A stretch of 64,000 bases of DNA from an uncultured Caulobacterales bacterium (GCA_937928165.1 CALFVT010000005.1:62001-126000), one strand, 5' to 3'; positions 1 to 8,090 are shown, numbered from the stretch's first letter. Notes: generated by a model from the letters alone, not told the origin. Translations and numbers: made by a program.

Positions 1-782
1 GCTCGGCGCTTTTTTATGGCTCCTTCTCAACTGGGTTTAAATCAGGCGGGTTTAATACACGTTACCTCGTTCCGCTCTTTGCCGATCCGGCGCAAGGCCC
101 TGCCGGCGGGTTTTTACCCCCCGTCTCATTTGACCCTGAAACCCTTGAGACCTTCGAAGTTGGTCTGAAATGGCAAAGCAGTAATAACCGCATTCGCACA
201 AATATTGCGGCCTTTACCTCTGACTATGAAGATATTCAGCTTGTGGTGTCTGAAAATGGTGCGCCGCTCACCCGTAATGCGGGGAGTGCGCGGATTAACG
301 GGATTGAGGCCGAATTTACAGCTATTGTCACACGCGGCCTAGAGCTTGCGGTCGCGACGGGCTTTACCGATGCGGATTATACCGAAGTGCAGGCGCTTGA
401 TCCGGCGCAAAATGCAATCTCGCAAGTGCAGCTTAATAATGATCTGCCCAACACGCCGAAATTCACCCTCTCAACCGCCATTGATTATGAATATAACCTC
501 GGCGTAGGTGATGTATTCTTACATGCTGATTGGGCTCATAAAAGCTCGATTGAGAATGACGCGGCCAATTCCTTCTTCCTCTCCGAAGGGGCGACAGATG
601 TGTTTAATGCCTCAATCACCTATTCCCATAATGACGGCGCTTGGTCGATTGTCGGCTTTGTCGATAATTTTACTGATGAACGCTTTATCACCTCGGGGGA
701 TTCAAACTTTGGTATTGGCTTCCATGAAGCCAATTTCAACCGCCCGCGTGAATGGGGCGTAAAGCTTAAAACGCAGTTTTAA
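1..782 (+). CDS. TonB-dependent outer-membrane receptor, C-terminal part (5' end outside window)
   Basis: The frame is open from base 3 and gives 259 residues of the C-terminal half of a TonB-dependent receptor beta-barrel. Such proteins import siderophores, cobalamin, or glycans through the outer membrane using TonB energy. Seen: the block 'GFKSGGFNTRY' followed by 'PETLETFEVGLKWQ', typical of barrel strands in this family, alternating aromatic/polar strands with many Asn/Asp turns, and a terminal Phe ('KTQF') as expected for a BAM-recognised outer-membrane protein. The first internal Met (243) is only a within-barrel residue and not a start. The plug and TonB box lie outside the window, so the substrate cannot be inferred. 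A terminator hairpin follows at 856. Confidence 0.9.
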   Translation, partial: SALFYGSFSTGFKSGGFNTRYLVPLFADPAQGPAGGFLPPVSFDPETLETFEVGLKWQSSNNRIRTNIAAFTSDYEDIQLVVSENGAPLTRNAGSARINGIEAEFTAIVTRGLELAVATGFTDADYTEVQALDPAQNAISQVQLNNDLPNTPKFTLSTAIDYEYNLGVGDVFLHADWAHKSSIENDAANSFFLSEGATDVFNASITYSHNDGAWSIVGFVDNFTDERFITSGDSNFGIGFHEANFNRPREWGVKLKTQF

Positions 783-817
783 CTTTAATAAAATTTCCTC
801 CCCCCCAAAAAAAGCAA

Positions 818-840
818 AGCGGCTGATATATTCAGCCGCT
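818..840 (-). terminator. Hairpin with T-tract on the minus strand
   Basis: A perfect 9-bp stem (AGCGGCTGA / TCAGCCGCT) with a 5-base loop. On the plus strand it is preceded by A-runs and not followed by T, so as a Rho-independent terminator it reads best on the minus strand, where it would stop transcription coming from the transposase remnant toward the receptor gene. Confidence 0.55.
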
Positions 841-855
841 CAGACGGCTGACTAA

Positions 856-888
856 CCCTGCCTTAATTGAGGCGGGGTTTTGTTTGTT
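856..888 (+). terminator. Rho-independent terminator of the TonB receptor gene
   Basis: CCCTGCC pairs with GGCGGGG (one wobble) around an 8-base loop, followed by TTTTGTTTGTT. It lies 74 bases after the receptor stop codon and is the natural transcript end of that gene. Confidence 0.65.
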
Positions 889-911
889 AGGGTGTTGTAT
901 ATTTTTAATCG

Positions 912-1073
912 CTAAGAATGAGGCTGCGGCATGGTTTGCGGTATGGTTTGGGCGGTGGTGGCGAGCAGACACGGCTCTTTCATATGTATAAGGCCCCGAT
1001 AATGGGCATACTGATGACCATGGAGTTGTTGAGCGTCGGCGAAGGAGGGTTCAATGGTTTCTTTACGGCGCTT
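912..1073 (-). pseudogene. Remnant of an IS1182-like DDE transposase (C-terminal fragment)
   Basis: Reading the minus strand from 1073 to the TAG at 914-912 gives about 53 residues including 'RRKETIEPSFADAQQLHG', 'HQYAHYRGL' and 'CLLATTAQ'. These match the C-terminal signature I know from IS1182-type transposases (RKETIERSFADAKxLHGxRYARxRGL ... CLLAAxAQNxKK), where the Glu of 'ETIE' is the last catalytic acid. The frame is closed by TAG immediately upstream (1074-1076), there is no start codon and the C-terminus has drifted, so this is a dead fragment. No terminal inverted repeats or target duplication were identified. It implies an old insertion between the receptor and the membrane-protein gene. 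Confidence 0.6.
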
Positions 1074-1238
1074 CTAGATGGTTTGCTCCACAATCCGTGA
1101 GGGGGTGGCGCCAAACTTTCAAGCGTCACAATCCTTAAAGCCGTCTGTTGGGGGTAAGGCTTGCGTAATTTAGCCCATTGAATCAAAAATCCCCGCGAAA
1201 AGCGAAGCTGCAAGCGATAGCTGATATTAAGGCATAAA

Positions 1239-1262
1239 AAAACCGCCCCTTAGGGCGGTTTT
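1239..1262 (-). terminator. Rho-independent terminator of the CmpX-like gene
   Basis: A 10-bp perfect stem (AAAACCGCCC / GGGCGGTTTT) with a 4-base loop. On the minus strand it is followed by a run of T, and it sits 20 bases beyond the stop codon of the minus-strand gene ending at 1283. Confidence 0.85.
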
Positions 1263-1282
1263 CGTGATAATTTCAAATGGGT

Positions 1283-2473
1283 TTACTTAAACCACTTTGC
1301 TAATTTCTTACCGGCCCATTCGCGCCCGCCAAGACCGAAGGCGAGTGCACCGCCAACACCGGCTGCAAAAGCTGCGGCGCCAAGGCCATAGCTAAAGGCT
1401 GTGTCGACAATTTCTTCACCCAGTTCCATGGAGCGTAGGCCCATGAATGTGAAGATTAAAATGGCGGCATATTTAATAATATTACCTGCTAAGTCGCCAG
1501 CGGTTTGGGTGACGATTTTTGAGATAAAGTTTGCGATGAACAAACCCGCACCAATGATAATTGCGCCTAGAACAACACGGCCGCCGACCTCAAGAAGGGT
1601 GTTAAAGATTGATGTCAGCTCAGGAATACCCAAAGCTTTCATGGCGGCGGTTAAGCCCATTAAGACAATGCCGATAAAAGCAATATTAGCGATAATCTTG
1701 GACGGAACAACACTTGATGTGCTGCCGTCGAGGCTACCGAGAGTTTTTAGAGAATTATCAACACCAAGTGCAGGCAGTGTGCTTTGTACCAAATTAGACA
1801 CAAAACGGGCAATAAAGACTGCGATTGCTAATGCGAGAGCTGCGATCAGAATATTTGGAATATAAAGCAGAACTGTATTGAGCATATCTGCGACAGGTTC
1901 TGAAACGCCGGGGATGTCCCAAATACCAATAGCGGTGATACCAAAGAAGATCATAACAATGGCACTGGCGAGTCCGCCAAGGCTTTTTGAAATCTTAGTT
2001 GTGGGGGCGTCATCAGTACCTGCAAAGCCAAAACGTTCCGCGAGGCGGTCAACCTGCGCGGCTTCTAATGTGCTTGTAAGGGCTTCTTTGACGACTTTCG
2101 CCATCATTGCGCCGATCGCAAGAACAACAGCACCGATAACAAGTTGCGGTAAGTAGTCGAAAACACTAGTTAGCATGGTTTTGATGGGCTCAAGAGCGTC
2201 GCTCACGAGCGGAAATTGCGAAAGACCCATTAAAATAAAGACAAGCCATAAAACCCAAAATACGGCTTTGGAAAGAGATTTACCAATATTTCCGCCCGTT
2301 GTTTGGGCTTTGCGGCCAAGGCCTGTGCGGTTGATGACTTTGGCAACAACGCCGGCGAGTATCTTTGAAATAATATACCCAATAAAGATGACGATTAAAG
2401 CAATCGCAGGGCCAATTAAAAAATGTAAACCTTCGGGCAAGAACTTACCCAATGACGCAGTTACGCTATCCAT
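1283..2473 (-). CDS. CmpX-like membrane protein with conserved TM-helix repeats (mechanosensitive-channel related)
   Basis: A 396-residue integral membrane protein built of repeated hydrophobic units: a TM segment near residues 15-40, then repeated blocks such as 'LPQLVIGAVVLAIGAMMAKV', 'IPNILIAALALAIAVFIARF' and 'GGRVVLGAIIIGAGLFIANF'. This recurring pattern (two helices with a Gly/Ala-rich segment and a following amphipathic linker) is the conserved TM-helix repeat family that includes Pseudomonas CmpX and is related to small-conductance mechanosensitive channels. An inner-membrane role in osmotic or envelope stress is inferred. The start is ATG 2473, five bases after a clean GGAGG. A GTG seven codons upstream has its SD only one base away and is less likely. 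The C-terminus is Gly/Ala rich and ends in a basic stretch. Confidence 0.75.
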   Translation of the reverse strand: MDSVTASLGKFLPEGLHFLIGPAIALIVIFIGYIISKILAGVVAKVINRTGLGRKAQTTGGNIGKSLSKAVFWVLWLVFILMGLSQFPLVSDALEPIKTMLTSVFDYLPQLVIGAVVLAIGAMMAKVVKEALTSTLEAAQVDRLAERFGFAGTDDAPTTKISKSLGGLASAIVMIFFGITAIGIWDIPGVSEPVADMLNTVLLYIPNILIAALALAIAVFIARFVSNLVQSTLPALGVDNSLKTLGSLDGSTSSVVPSKIIANIAFIGIVLMGLTAAMKALGIPELTSIFNTLLEVGGRVVLGAIIIGAGLFIANFISKIVTQTAGDLAGNIIKYAAILIFTFMGLRSMELGEEIVDTAFSYGLGAAAFAAGVGGALAFGLGGREWAGKKLAKWFK

Positions 2474-2579
2474 AATATCCTCCAGATAAAGCACCCCTCC
2501 AATGGAGGCTTTTGTATCTATTAACAGATGTTAACTCATATGTATATGAACATAAACCTAACATGAACACGTCGTTAAT

Positions 2580-2593
2580 GTGCGGGCCCGCAC
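2580..2593. repeat. 14-bp perfect palindrome upstream of the CmpX-like gene
   Basis: GTGCGGGCCCGCAC is a perfect inverted repeat about 107 bases upstream of the minus-strand start at 2473, in the region shared with the plus-strand small ORF. It could be an operator or a cruciform-forming site. Nothing else in the sequence tells which. Confidence 0.3.
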
Positions 2594-2680
2594 CTCTGGA
2601 CCTGCCGTCTTTGGGCCTATGTGATTAACCAGGCTTCCTTTTTACTTTTGTTGAGCGGCGGCTTGCGGTAAGTGATGGTT

Positions 2681-2788
2681 ATGAGATCTGTCCCGATAAA
2701 AAATAAAGCTTTGTTATGGGCGTTGACTGTAACCGCCTTTGGGCTTTTGGCTTTGGCAATATTGCGCCTTAAGGGCGGAGTGTTATGA
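2681..2788 (+). CDS. Small single-pass membrane peptide, coupled to the downstream thioredoxin-like gene
   Basis: A 35-codon reading frame beginning 'MRSVPIKNKALLW' followed by one hydrophobic helix (about residues 10-29) and a short basic tail 'RLKGGVL'. Its stop codon overlaps the start codon of the next gene as ATGA (ATG 2785, TGA 2786-2788), the arrangement expected for translational coupling. GGTAAG lies 8 bases upstream of ATG 2681, and an in-frame ATG at 2675 is an alternative start. I know no family for it. The positive-inside N-terminus, single TM helix and coupling to a thiol-redox protein suggest a small membrane partner or leader peptide. It is too short for composition to prove that it is coding. 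Confidence 0.45.
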   Translation: MRSVPIKNKALLWALTVTAFGLLALAILRLKGGVL

Positions 2789-3417
2789 AAGAGTTGCGGG
2801 TTACAGGCGTTTTAATCGCTTTTATGATATTATTTGCGGCGGCGCGATGTGTCGACGGCCTTGGCAATTCAGGGCCCATGACGCTCACCCAAGGCACAGC
2901 GCAATTAGAGTCTATACTTGATGAGATCGCCTATACAAGTCCAGATATAGACGGAAACAATAAAGCCGTCATCTATCAAATTTCCTTCCGTGGCTGTCCG
3001 CCCTGTATTCAATCTCATGAAAATATCTTGCCTCAGCTGCAAGATGCGGGGGTTGAAACGCGGCTTGTGACAACGGCGCGGCGTCATCAAAGCAGCGCCA
3101 AAGAACGGGCTGCAGTTGTTGAAAATATACGCCGCAGGGATTGGAGTTTTACACAAATGTGGTGGGCGGAGCGTCACCCGCGCCGCTTTTATGCACAAAC
3201 TGATTTACCCCCTGTAGAGGGTGATGCGGCGCGCGAAGCGGATTTACAGGCGCTACAATCCCATGTCGATGCGCTTGCGCAGCTAATGGCTCTAAACGGT
3301 CATATTTTTGGTTATCCGGCGTTAATTTGGAAATCTGCAGGTGGCCAATATAAAGCTGCAGTTGGTTATAATCCTAACTTGGCGGTGCGTATTTTGTCAG
3401 ACATAGAAGACACTTAA
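2785..3417 (+). CDS. Exported thioredoxin-fold protein with a CPPC active site
   Basis: A 210-residue protein with an N-terminal hydrophobic export segment (residues 7-20) and a thioredoxin-like core containing 'YQISFRGCPPCIQSH', where the CxxC pair sits after a beta strand as in thioredoxins and DsbC/DsbG-type proteins. 'FGYPALIWK' near residue 178 has the cis-Pro-like position before a strand. The active-site dipeptide Pro-Pro is uncommon (thioredoxin has GP, DsbA PH, DsbC GY). A periplasmic thiol oxidoreductase or isomerase role is inferred. 'AARC' after the hydrophobic segment resembles a lipobox but has Arg at -1, so lipidation is doubtful. The start ATG is preceded by GGAG at 4 bases and overlaps the stop of the small membrane ORF. 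zapE follows 22 bases later. Confidence 0.7.
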   Translation: MKELRVTGVLIAFMILFAAARCVDGLGNSGPMTLTQGTAQLESILDEIAYTSPDIDGNNKAVIYQISFRGCPPCIQSHENILPQLQDAGVETRLVTTARRHQSSAKERAAVVENIRRRDWSFTQMWWAERHPRRFYAQTDLPPVEGDAAREADLQALQSHVDALAQLMALNGHIFGYPALIWKSAGGQYKAAVGYNPNLAVRILSDIEDT

Positions 3418-3439
3418 TTATGGGTAAAGGTATTTAATT

Positions 3440-4540
3440 ATGGGGCCCGTCGAAACTCTCCTGACGCAGCGTATAGAGGCGGGCCGTTTACTGCGTGATG
3501 ACGCGCAAGTGGTTGCGGCGGAGAAACTTGATAAACTTATATGCCGGCTTGAGGCTTATGATCTATTACCGAGTTTTTTGACGCGCTTATTTCATAAGCC
3601 CAAACCGCCGATTGGGCTTTACCTGTGGGGCGGGGTAGGGCGTGGTAAGTCTATGCTTATGGACTGGTTCTTTGATGCGGCTCCTCTTGAGGCCAAACAA
3701 CGGGTTCATTTTCATGCTTTTATGATAGATGTTCATAGGCGGATTAATCTGGCCCGAAAATCTGTGGAGGGCGATCCGATTGCGCCTGTTGCCAAAGACA
3801 TTGCAAAGTCAGCGCGGCTATTATGTTTTGATGAATTTCACGTTACAGATATTACGGACGCTATGATCTTATCCCGCTTGTTCGAAGCGCTTTGGGCGCA
3901 AGGAATTGTGGTGGTGGCTACTTCAAACCGCCCGCCAGATGGGCTTTATAAAAACGGGCTGAACCGCGCTTTATTTGAGCCTTTTATTGATATGATGGCG
4001 GTGCATTTAATTATTCACGAATTTGCTGGAGAGACGGATCACCGCCTGCGGCAACTCTCTGCTGCGCCGGTTTATTATGCTCCGCTCGGCGCGGCGGCGG
4101 ATGACGGTATAGAGGCGGCGTGGAAACGGCTTATTGGCGCGGCTGTGCCCCGTGAAGCCTGCTTAACTGTGCAGGGGCGGGATATGTGTATTCGCCGCGC
4201 CGCAGCGGGAACGGCGCGGGCGAGCTTTCAGCGGCTATGCGGAGAAGCGCTCGGGGCGGCGGATTACCTCCGTCTCGCGCAGGCATTTCAAACGATTATT
4301 TTGGAAAATGTGCCGCAAATGGGGCCAGATATGCGCAATGAAGCCAAACGCTTTGTGACCCTGATTGATGCGCTTTATGAAACGCGCACCAAATTAATCA
4401 TGTCCGCCGCCGTTGAGCCGCAAGACCTTTATGTGGACGGAACAGGCGCGTTTGAATTTGAGCGCACCGCAAGCCGCTTGATTGAAATGCGAAGCCGTGA
4501 TTATTTAGCGGAGCGGCGTATTTGGCCGCAAAAGACTTAA
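3440..4540 (+). CDS. zapE: Cell division protein ZapE (AFG1-like P-loop ATPase)
   Basis: 366 residues of the AFG1/ZapE AAA-like ATPase family. Seen: Walker A 'GGVGRGKSMLMDWFF' near residue 65, 'FHAFMIDVHRRI' shortly after it, Walker B 'ARLLCFDEFHVTDITDAM' near 130 and the sensor-like 'VVVATSNRPPDGLYKNGLNR'. In E. coli ZapE acts at the constricting Z-ring. The mitochondrial homologue assists membrane-protein quality control. Length agrees with the family. GTAAAGG lies nine bases before the ATG. It starts 22 bases after the thioredoxin-like gene and is followed by an alpha/beta-hydrolase lipoprotein 12 bases later, so the three probably share a transcript. Confidence 0.93.
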   Translation: MGPVETLLTQRIEAGRLLRDDAQVVAAEKLDKLICRLEAYDLLPSFLTRLFHKPKPPIGLYLWGGVGRGKSMLMDWFFDAAPLEAKQRVHFHAFMIDVHRRINLARKSVEGDPIAPVAKDIAKSARLLCFDEFHVTDITDAMILSRLFEALWAQGIVVVATSNRPPDGLYKNGLNRALFEPFIDMMAVHLIIHEFAGETDHRLRQLSAAPVYYAPLGAAADDGIEAAWKRLIGAAVPREACLTVQGRDMCIRRAAAGTARASFQRLCGEALGAADYLRLAQAFQTIILENVPQMGPDMRNEAKRFVTLIDALYETRTKLIMSAAVEPQDLYVDGTGAFEFERTASRLIEMRSRDYLAERRIWPQKT

Positions 4541-4552
4541 GAAAGGTTGGCT

Positions 4553-5539
4553 GTGAAACATATACTCATTGGCACTATTTTATCCGGCCTAACCATGGGA
4601 TGGGGCGGCTGCGCGACCAAAGATGCCCCCACAGAGCTTGCCAGTGTTATGTCGGATATATATATCGCGCCTGCGGATTATACGGCCCACCGCGCGCAAC
4701 AAAAGCTTTTTGAGGTCGAAGGCGGGAATATCGCTTTTACTGATCACGGAACCGGCCCAGTGATTGTGCTTATACACGGCGTGCCGACCTCATCATGGAT
4801 GTACCGCAAAGTGGTGCCGCAGCTACAAAACAACATGCGCGTGATAACGGTCGATCAACTTGGTTACGGTAGTAGTGAAAAACCAAGCCGCGAGGATGTC
4901 GATTATAGCCCCGCCGCACAGGCACGCCGCATAGAGGCTTTGCTCACCTCGCGCGGGGTGAGTGAATATTCTATATTAATGCATGACATGGGCGGGTTAA
5001 CCGCTTGGGAAATGTTATCTCATAAACCGGAGGCGATTGAAAACCTTGTTGTGCTGAATACGATCACTGGAAAAACCGGATTTGAGCATCCAAATATGGA
5101 AGCGGGTTTTATTACCAAACAGCTCATGAAAGCCTATACATCAAGCTTAACGAGCGCGGCTATTCTTGACCGTACTTTTGGAGATTTGGGCTTGAAAGGC
5201 CAATATAAACTAACGGAAGAAGAATGTTACGGCTATGTACGGCCTATGCGCGAAGGGGCAGATGATGCCTTGTTTAGTTTTTTCACCAATGTAAATGATG
5301 ATCTTTTTGCTGATCTGGCTGCAAAGCAAACCGCTTGGCCGGATTATAAGGGGCGAGTTATGGTGATGTGGGGGGCGAAAGATGAAATCCTAACCTCACG
5401 CCAAGTCCAAACCTTACAGGCGGCTTTTAACATTCCAGATGACAATATTCATATTTATGAGAATAATGCCCATTTCCTCGCCGAAGAAATCCCGCAAGAA
5501 ATCGTGGCAAAAGTCACTGCGTTTATGGCGCAAAATTAA
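4553..5539 (+). CDS. Alpha/beta-hydrolase lipoprotein, haloalkane dehalogenase / epoxide hydrolase type
   Basis: 328 residues. The N-terminus is a lipoprotein signal with lipobox 'WGGC', so the protein is probably membrane-anchored outside the cytoplasm. The fold is alpha/beta hydrolase: oxyanion region 'IHGVPTSSWMYRKVVP', Asp nucleophile elbow 'LMHDMGGLTAWE', an acid candidate in 'MVMWGAKDEI' and catalytic His in 'NNAHFLAEE'. The Asp nucleophile (rather than Ser) puts it with haloalkane dehalogenases and soluble epoxide hydrolases. The Trp that usually follows the Asp in dehalogenases is Met here. Substrate is unknown. Start GTG 4553 is chosen because GAAAGG (4541-4546) is 6 bases upstream. 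A TTG at 4547 abuts that SD. Confidence 0.75.
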   Translation: MKHILIGTILSGLTMGWGGCATKDAPTELASVMSDIYIAPADYTAHRAQQKLFEVEGGNIAFTDHGTGPVIVLIHGVPTSSWMYRKVVPQLQNNMRVITVDQLGYGSSEKPSREDVDYSPAAQARRIEALLTSRGVSEYSILMHDMGGLTAWEMLSHKPEAIENLVVLNTITGKTGFEHPNMEAGFITKQLMKAYTSSLTSAAILDRTFGDLGLKGQYKLTEEECYGYVRPMREGADDALFSFFTNVNDDLFADLAAKQTAWPDYKGRVMVMWGAKDEILTSRQVQTLQAAFNIPDDNIHIYENNAHFLAEEIPQEIVAKVTAFMAQN

Positions 5540-5559
5540 AGGCCGCTCGAAGCGGCCTT
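5539..5559. terminator. Bidirectional terminator between convergent genes
   Basis: A 9-bp perfect stem (AAGGCCGCT / AGCGGCCTT) with a 3-base loop, starting on the stop codon of the hydrolase gene and lying 27 bases from the stop of the convergent YidB-like gene. The T-run on the minus strand (TTAATTTT) is better than on the plus strand. Confidence 0.65.
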
Positions 5560-5585
5560 ATTGTCTCGCCTAATTTAGGCTTAGA

Positions 5586-5999
5586 TTAGAATAACTTCTT
5601 GGCCATGCCCGCAAGGCCGCCAAGACCGCCCGCTGCGTCTAGAAGGGAGCCGCCGCTACTGGCTTTATCAACGACTTGGGGAAGGGCGGAGCGTAAGCCT
5701 TCGAGAAGGTCGCCTTCACTTGAGCCGAGCTGCGCCGCTGCAGCAGAGATTTTATCACCGCCAATAACGTCTTTAAGCTGGTCGGCAGAAATTTCAGCAT
5801 TCGCGCCGTCGCCAAGCCATGAAGACGCCACATCACCAAGGCCTTTTGACTGAAGACCGCTGACAAGACCGCCGATATCCATGCTGTCGCCGCCGCCGAT
5901 GAGGCTTCCGACAACCTGTTCCATAGCGCCGCCGCCGCTATCCATGCCTAATTTTTTTGCAACCATTGAAACTGCGAGGCTTTTGATATCCATGTTCAT
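5586..5999 (-). CDS. YidB/DUF937-like small protein
   Basis: A 137-residue Gly/Ser-rich protein. It has an N-terminal helical segment 'LAVSMVAKKLGM', glycine-rich loops 'IGGGDSMDIGGL', the block 'GLGDVASSWLGDGANAEISA' and 'LRSALPQVVDKASSGGSLL', which match my knowledge of the YidB/DUF937 family. The function of this family is not established. There is no signal peptide or TM segment. Two possible starts exist: ATG 5999 with AGAAAG only 2 bases away, or ATG 5993 with the same SD at a more normal 8 bases. The gene stands alone between a convergent neighbour and the glycosylation cassette. Confidence 0.7.
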   Translation of the reverse strand: MNMDIKSLAVSMVAKKLGMDSGGGAMEQVVGSLIGGGDSMDIGGLVSGLQSKGLGDVASSWLGDGANAEISADQLKDVIGGDKISAAAAQLGSSEGDLLEGLRSALPQVVDKASSGGSLLDAAGGLGGLAGMAKKLF

Positions 6000-6141
6000 A
6001 ACTTTCTATGTAATTTAAACGAAGGCGGACGCGGTCTATGACGCTATCCTAACCAATATGTAAGGGGCGATTTATCATATCGCAATGGGGAGAACTGCGT
6101 AAAGTTTGATGGGGGTATATGGCGGCTAAATCCGCGTCGTT

Positions 6142-7707
6142 TTATAACTCAATGCAAATACGGCCGTCTTGTTTTATTTCATAGATCGTGTAATTTTTAT
6201 TCTTCCATGTTGGACAGATATCCCCTCTTTGCGCGATATAGTCCTTTAATTCATCTCTCATAACAAAATTTAGCTGAGCGAGGACGCCGTCTTGTTGAAA
6301 AAGCTTTGCCCCGTGCTTTGCGTTTCTCACAGTGAGGGCTTGTGGTGAGTTCAAGCCTTTATCGCTGAGTACGGCGCTCATAATTCTGTCTTTATGAAAG
6401 CCGATAAGCCGGTCAGGGTAAGTCTTTGTTACATAATCAAACAGCGCGATAGTATGAATATTGTTTACAAAGTTCTTTCGTTTCGGCAAAGGCGAGTGTT
6501 CCTTGAAATTATTCCAACCAATCATAATGGTTATGCCTGTTATGACGAGGGACATCGCAATTTTTGGAAAAGGTAGTTTTTCAGTGATAGCCGACAGAGA
6601 CGTCATGAGATAAAACATATAAATAGGTAAAAGTGGAATAAAATAACGAACGGGAATGACGGGTAGAAAAAATAGGGAGAGAAATGCAAGATGTCCCATC
6701 AAAAACAGGCGGTCGAGGCTAAAGAGGCTGTCTGTTTGGCGTGGTGAGGTGAAAAAAGATTTAACCTTTAAAAAACCGAAGAGGAAAACCGTACTACACA
6801 AGAGATGTAAAAGACTTAAGCTGGTTTTGGGGCCACCCTTTGTTGTAATAGAGATGAAATCTTCAATCTCTACCCATTTGCCGATGAATATCTCGGGTAT
6901 TGTCAGAAGAAGTGCTAGTACAGACTTTATGTATATGGCGATAAAGCTCGTAACCCGCATCCAAAGGCTTAAAGGTTCGTCAAGTCCGCTCGTCTTTGAA
7001 AAATGCAAAATATTGGATATAAGATTGAATTGTGAGGAAATCCAAAGGTCAAGACCTATCGTTATAACGGTGCCAATTATAGGCAGCGCCAGTCCTTTGT
7101 AGTTTTTATGCGCGATTAAATAAATAACCAAAGCCGTATAGATCACGACACTCTCTATGCGAAAAAAGGCGGGAAGTAATATGATGAATATCCAAACCCG
7201 CGACCGGTTTTGGTCAAGCCATGCACGAATGGCGTAAAGCGACAGTATAAACGTAAAGCCGTATGCGATATTGGGCTGACCTTGTTGCTGGAAATCAATT
7301 ATAAACGCAGCAGATAGGCAGGCTGCCAAATAGGCCAGACCTAGAAGACGGGTTGAAAACCGCGGGCGAAAATAAAGATAACCTAACCAAGATGTTAGCG
7401 TCCATAAAAGTGAGTTGAAGAGGGCAATGACATAATAAGATGTACCGAATATAGCTTGAACACCGGCAATAACGAAGGGCCAACCCGGGAGAACCGAAAC
7501 TTTGCCTTCAACATAATAATCCCAGCTCCGGCCCTTTAATAAATTTTGAGCATGAAGATAATATTGAAAAAAATCTCCATTCATACTTTGATAATTGCCC
7601 AAAACATAAACGGCAGAGTATATGATAAAGGCGGCGCAAAGACATAAGGGAGCCCAATTACTTTTAATAGTGTCAGCCCAATTCTGCGCGTTAAAAGCTT
7701 TAAACAT
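6142..7707 (-). CDS. Polytopic GT-C-like membrane glycosyltransferase
   Basis: 521 residues with about eleven hydrophobic segments. The first large loop after TM1 reads 'NYQSMNGDFFQYYLHAQNLL', the acidic/aromatic first external loop of GT-C enzymes (ArnT, Pmt, DUF2029-like families), whose Asp is catalytic. The last ~100 residues are soluble and probably periplasmic. Such enzymes move a sugar from a polyprenyl-phosphate donor to a periplasmic acceptor. Start ATG 7707 is chosen for the GAGG 5 bases upstream. It overlaps the upstream flippase-like gene by 8 bases, and a GT2 lies beyond that, so donor synthesis, flipping and transfer are all present in one operon. The acceptor and sugar are unknown. 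Confidence 0.65.
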   Translation of the reverse strand: MFKAFNAQNWADTIKSNWAPLCLCAAFIIYSAVYVLGNYQSMNGDFFQYYLHAQNLLKGRSWDYYVEGKVSVLPGWPFVIAGVQAIFGTSYYVIALFNSLLWTLTSWLGYLYFRPRFSTRLLGLAYLAACLSAAFIIDFQQQGQPNIAYGFTFILSLYAIRAWLDQNRSRVWIFIILLPAFFRIESVVIYTALVIYLIAHKNYKGLALPIIGTVITIGLDLWISSQFNLISNILHFSKTSGLDEPLSLWMRVTSFIAIYIKSVLALLLTIPEIFIGKWVEIEDFISITTKGGPKTSLSLLHLLCSTVFLFGFLKVKSFFTSPRQTDSLFSLDRLFLMGHLAFLSLFFLPVIPVRYFIPLLPIYMFYLMTSLSAITEKLPFPKIAMSLVITGITIMIGWNNFKEHSPLPKRKNFVNNIHTIALFDYVTKTYPDRLIGFHKDRIMSAVLSDKGLNSPQALTVRNAKHGAKLFQQDGVLAQLNFVMRDELKDYIAQRGDICPTWKNKNYTIYEIKQDGRICIEL

Positions 7708-8077
7708 TGCTGCCTCGCACACAAAGTGAAATGCCGATTATAATCATGATGAGGCCCATAAAGTAATGGAGATTGACCTTTTCTCCAAAAATTAAAAGAG
7801 CGAGAATAGGAACAAAGATAAAAGCAAAAGCATTAAATAGATAAGCCAGTGATAAAGGCACGTCGCGCAGAGCAATCATCCATAAACCCATTGCCAAAGC
7901 ATAGGCCGCGATGACAAGACACATGAGCGCAATAATCGGTTTATTTAAGGCTAAGTTATGAGTGAAACTTGCTGTACTGTCATAGGTATATTTAAGGGCT
8001 ACATATTTCATTCCAATTTGCCCAAGCCCGATGATCATAACGGATAGACATAAAAATATAAGACTATGTCGGGGCAT
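7700..8077 (-). CDS. EamA/ArnE-like four-TM protein, probable polyprenyl-linked sugar flippase subunit
   Basis: 125 residues with four TM helices, the size and pattern of a half-EamA or ArnE/ArnF-type protein: 'IIGLGQIGMKYVALKY' in TM1, 'LRDVPLSLAYLFNAFAFIFV' leading into TM3 (the Pro-Leu-Ser-Ala-Tyr motif of this superfamily) and a final 'LIMIIIGISLC'. ArnE/ArnF flip aminoarabinosyl-undecaprenyl phosphate. Single small proteins of this type often accompany GT2/GT-C pairs. It lies between exactly such a pair, 13 bases downstream of the GT2 and overlapping the GT-C-like gene by 8 bases. A drug-efflux role (SMR-like) is the alternative, but context argues against it. Confidence 0.65.
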   Translation of the reverse strand: MPRHSLIFLCLSVMIIGLGQIGMKYVALKYTYDSTASFTHNLALNKPIIALMCLVIAAYALAMGLWMIALRDVPLSLAYLFNAFAFIFVPILALLIFGEKVNLHYFMGLIMIIIGISLCVRGSNV

Positions 8078-8090
8078 ATGGTTACCGTAA

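Larger units (their letters stand above)
783..1282. other. Intergenic stretch: terminators and a decayed transposase tail
   Basis: This 500-base gap has no intact gene. It holds two hairpins just after the receptor gene (818-840 and 856-877), a minus-strand transposase remnant (912-1073) and a terminator for the membrane-protein gene beyond it (1239-1262). The remaining sequence (about 1077-1236) could be more of the decayed element, but I recognise no motif there. Confidence 0.6.

Noticed and set aside
243-782. Separate 179-residue gene starting at ATG 243
   Set aside because: The same frame is open to base 3 with continuous receptor sequence; the Met is inside the barrel.
1401-2489. Three plus-strand ORFs opposite the CmpX-like gene
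   Set aside because: They are antisense shadows of a well-supported membrane protein and lack RBS and domain motifs.
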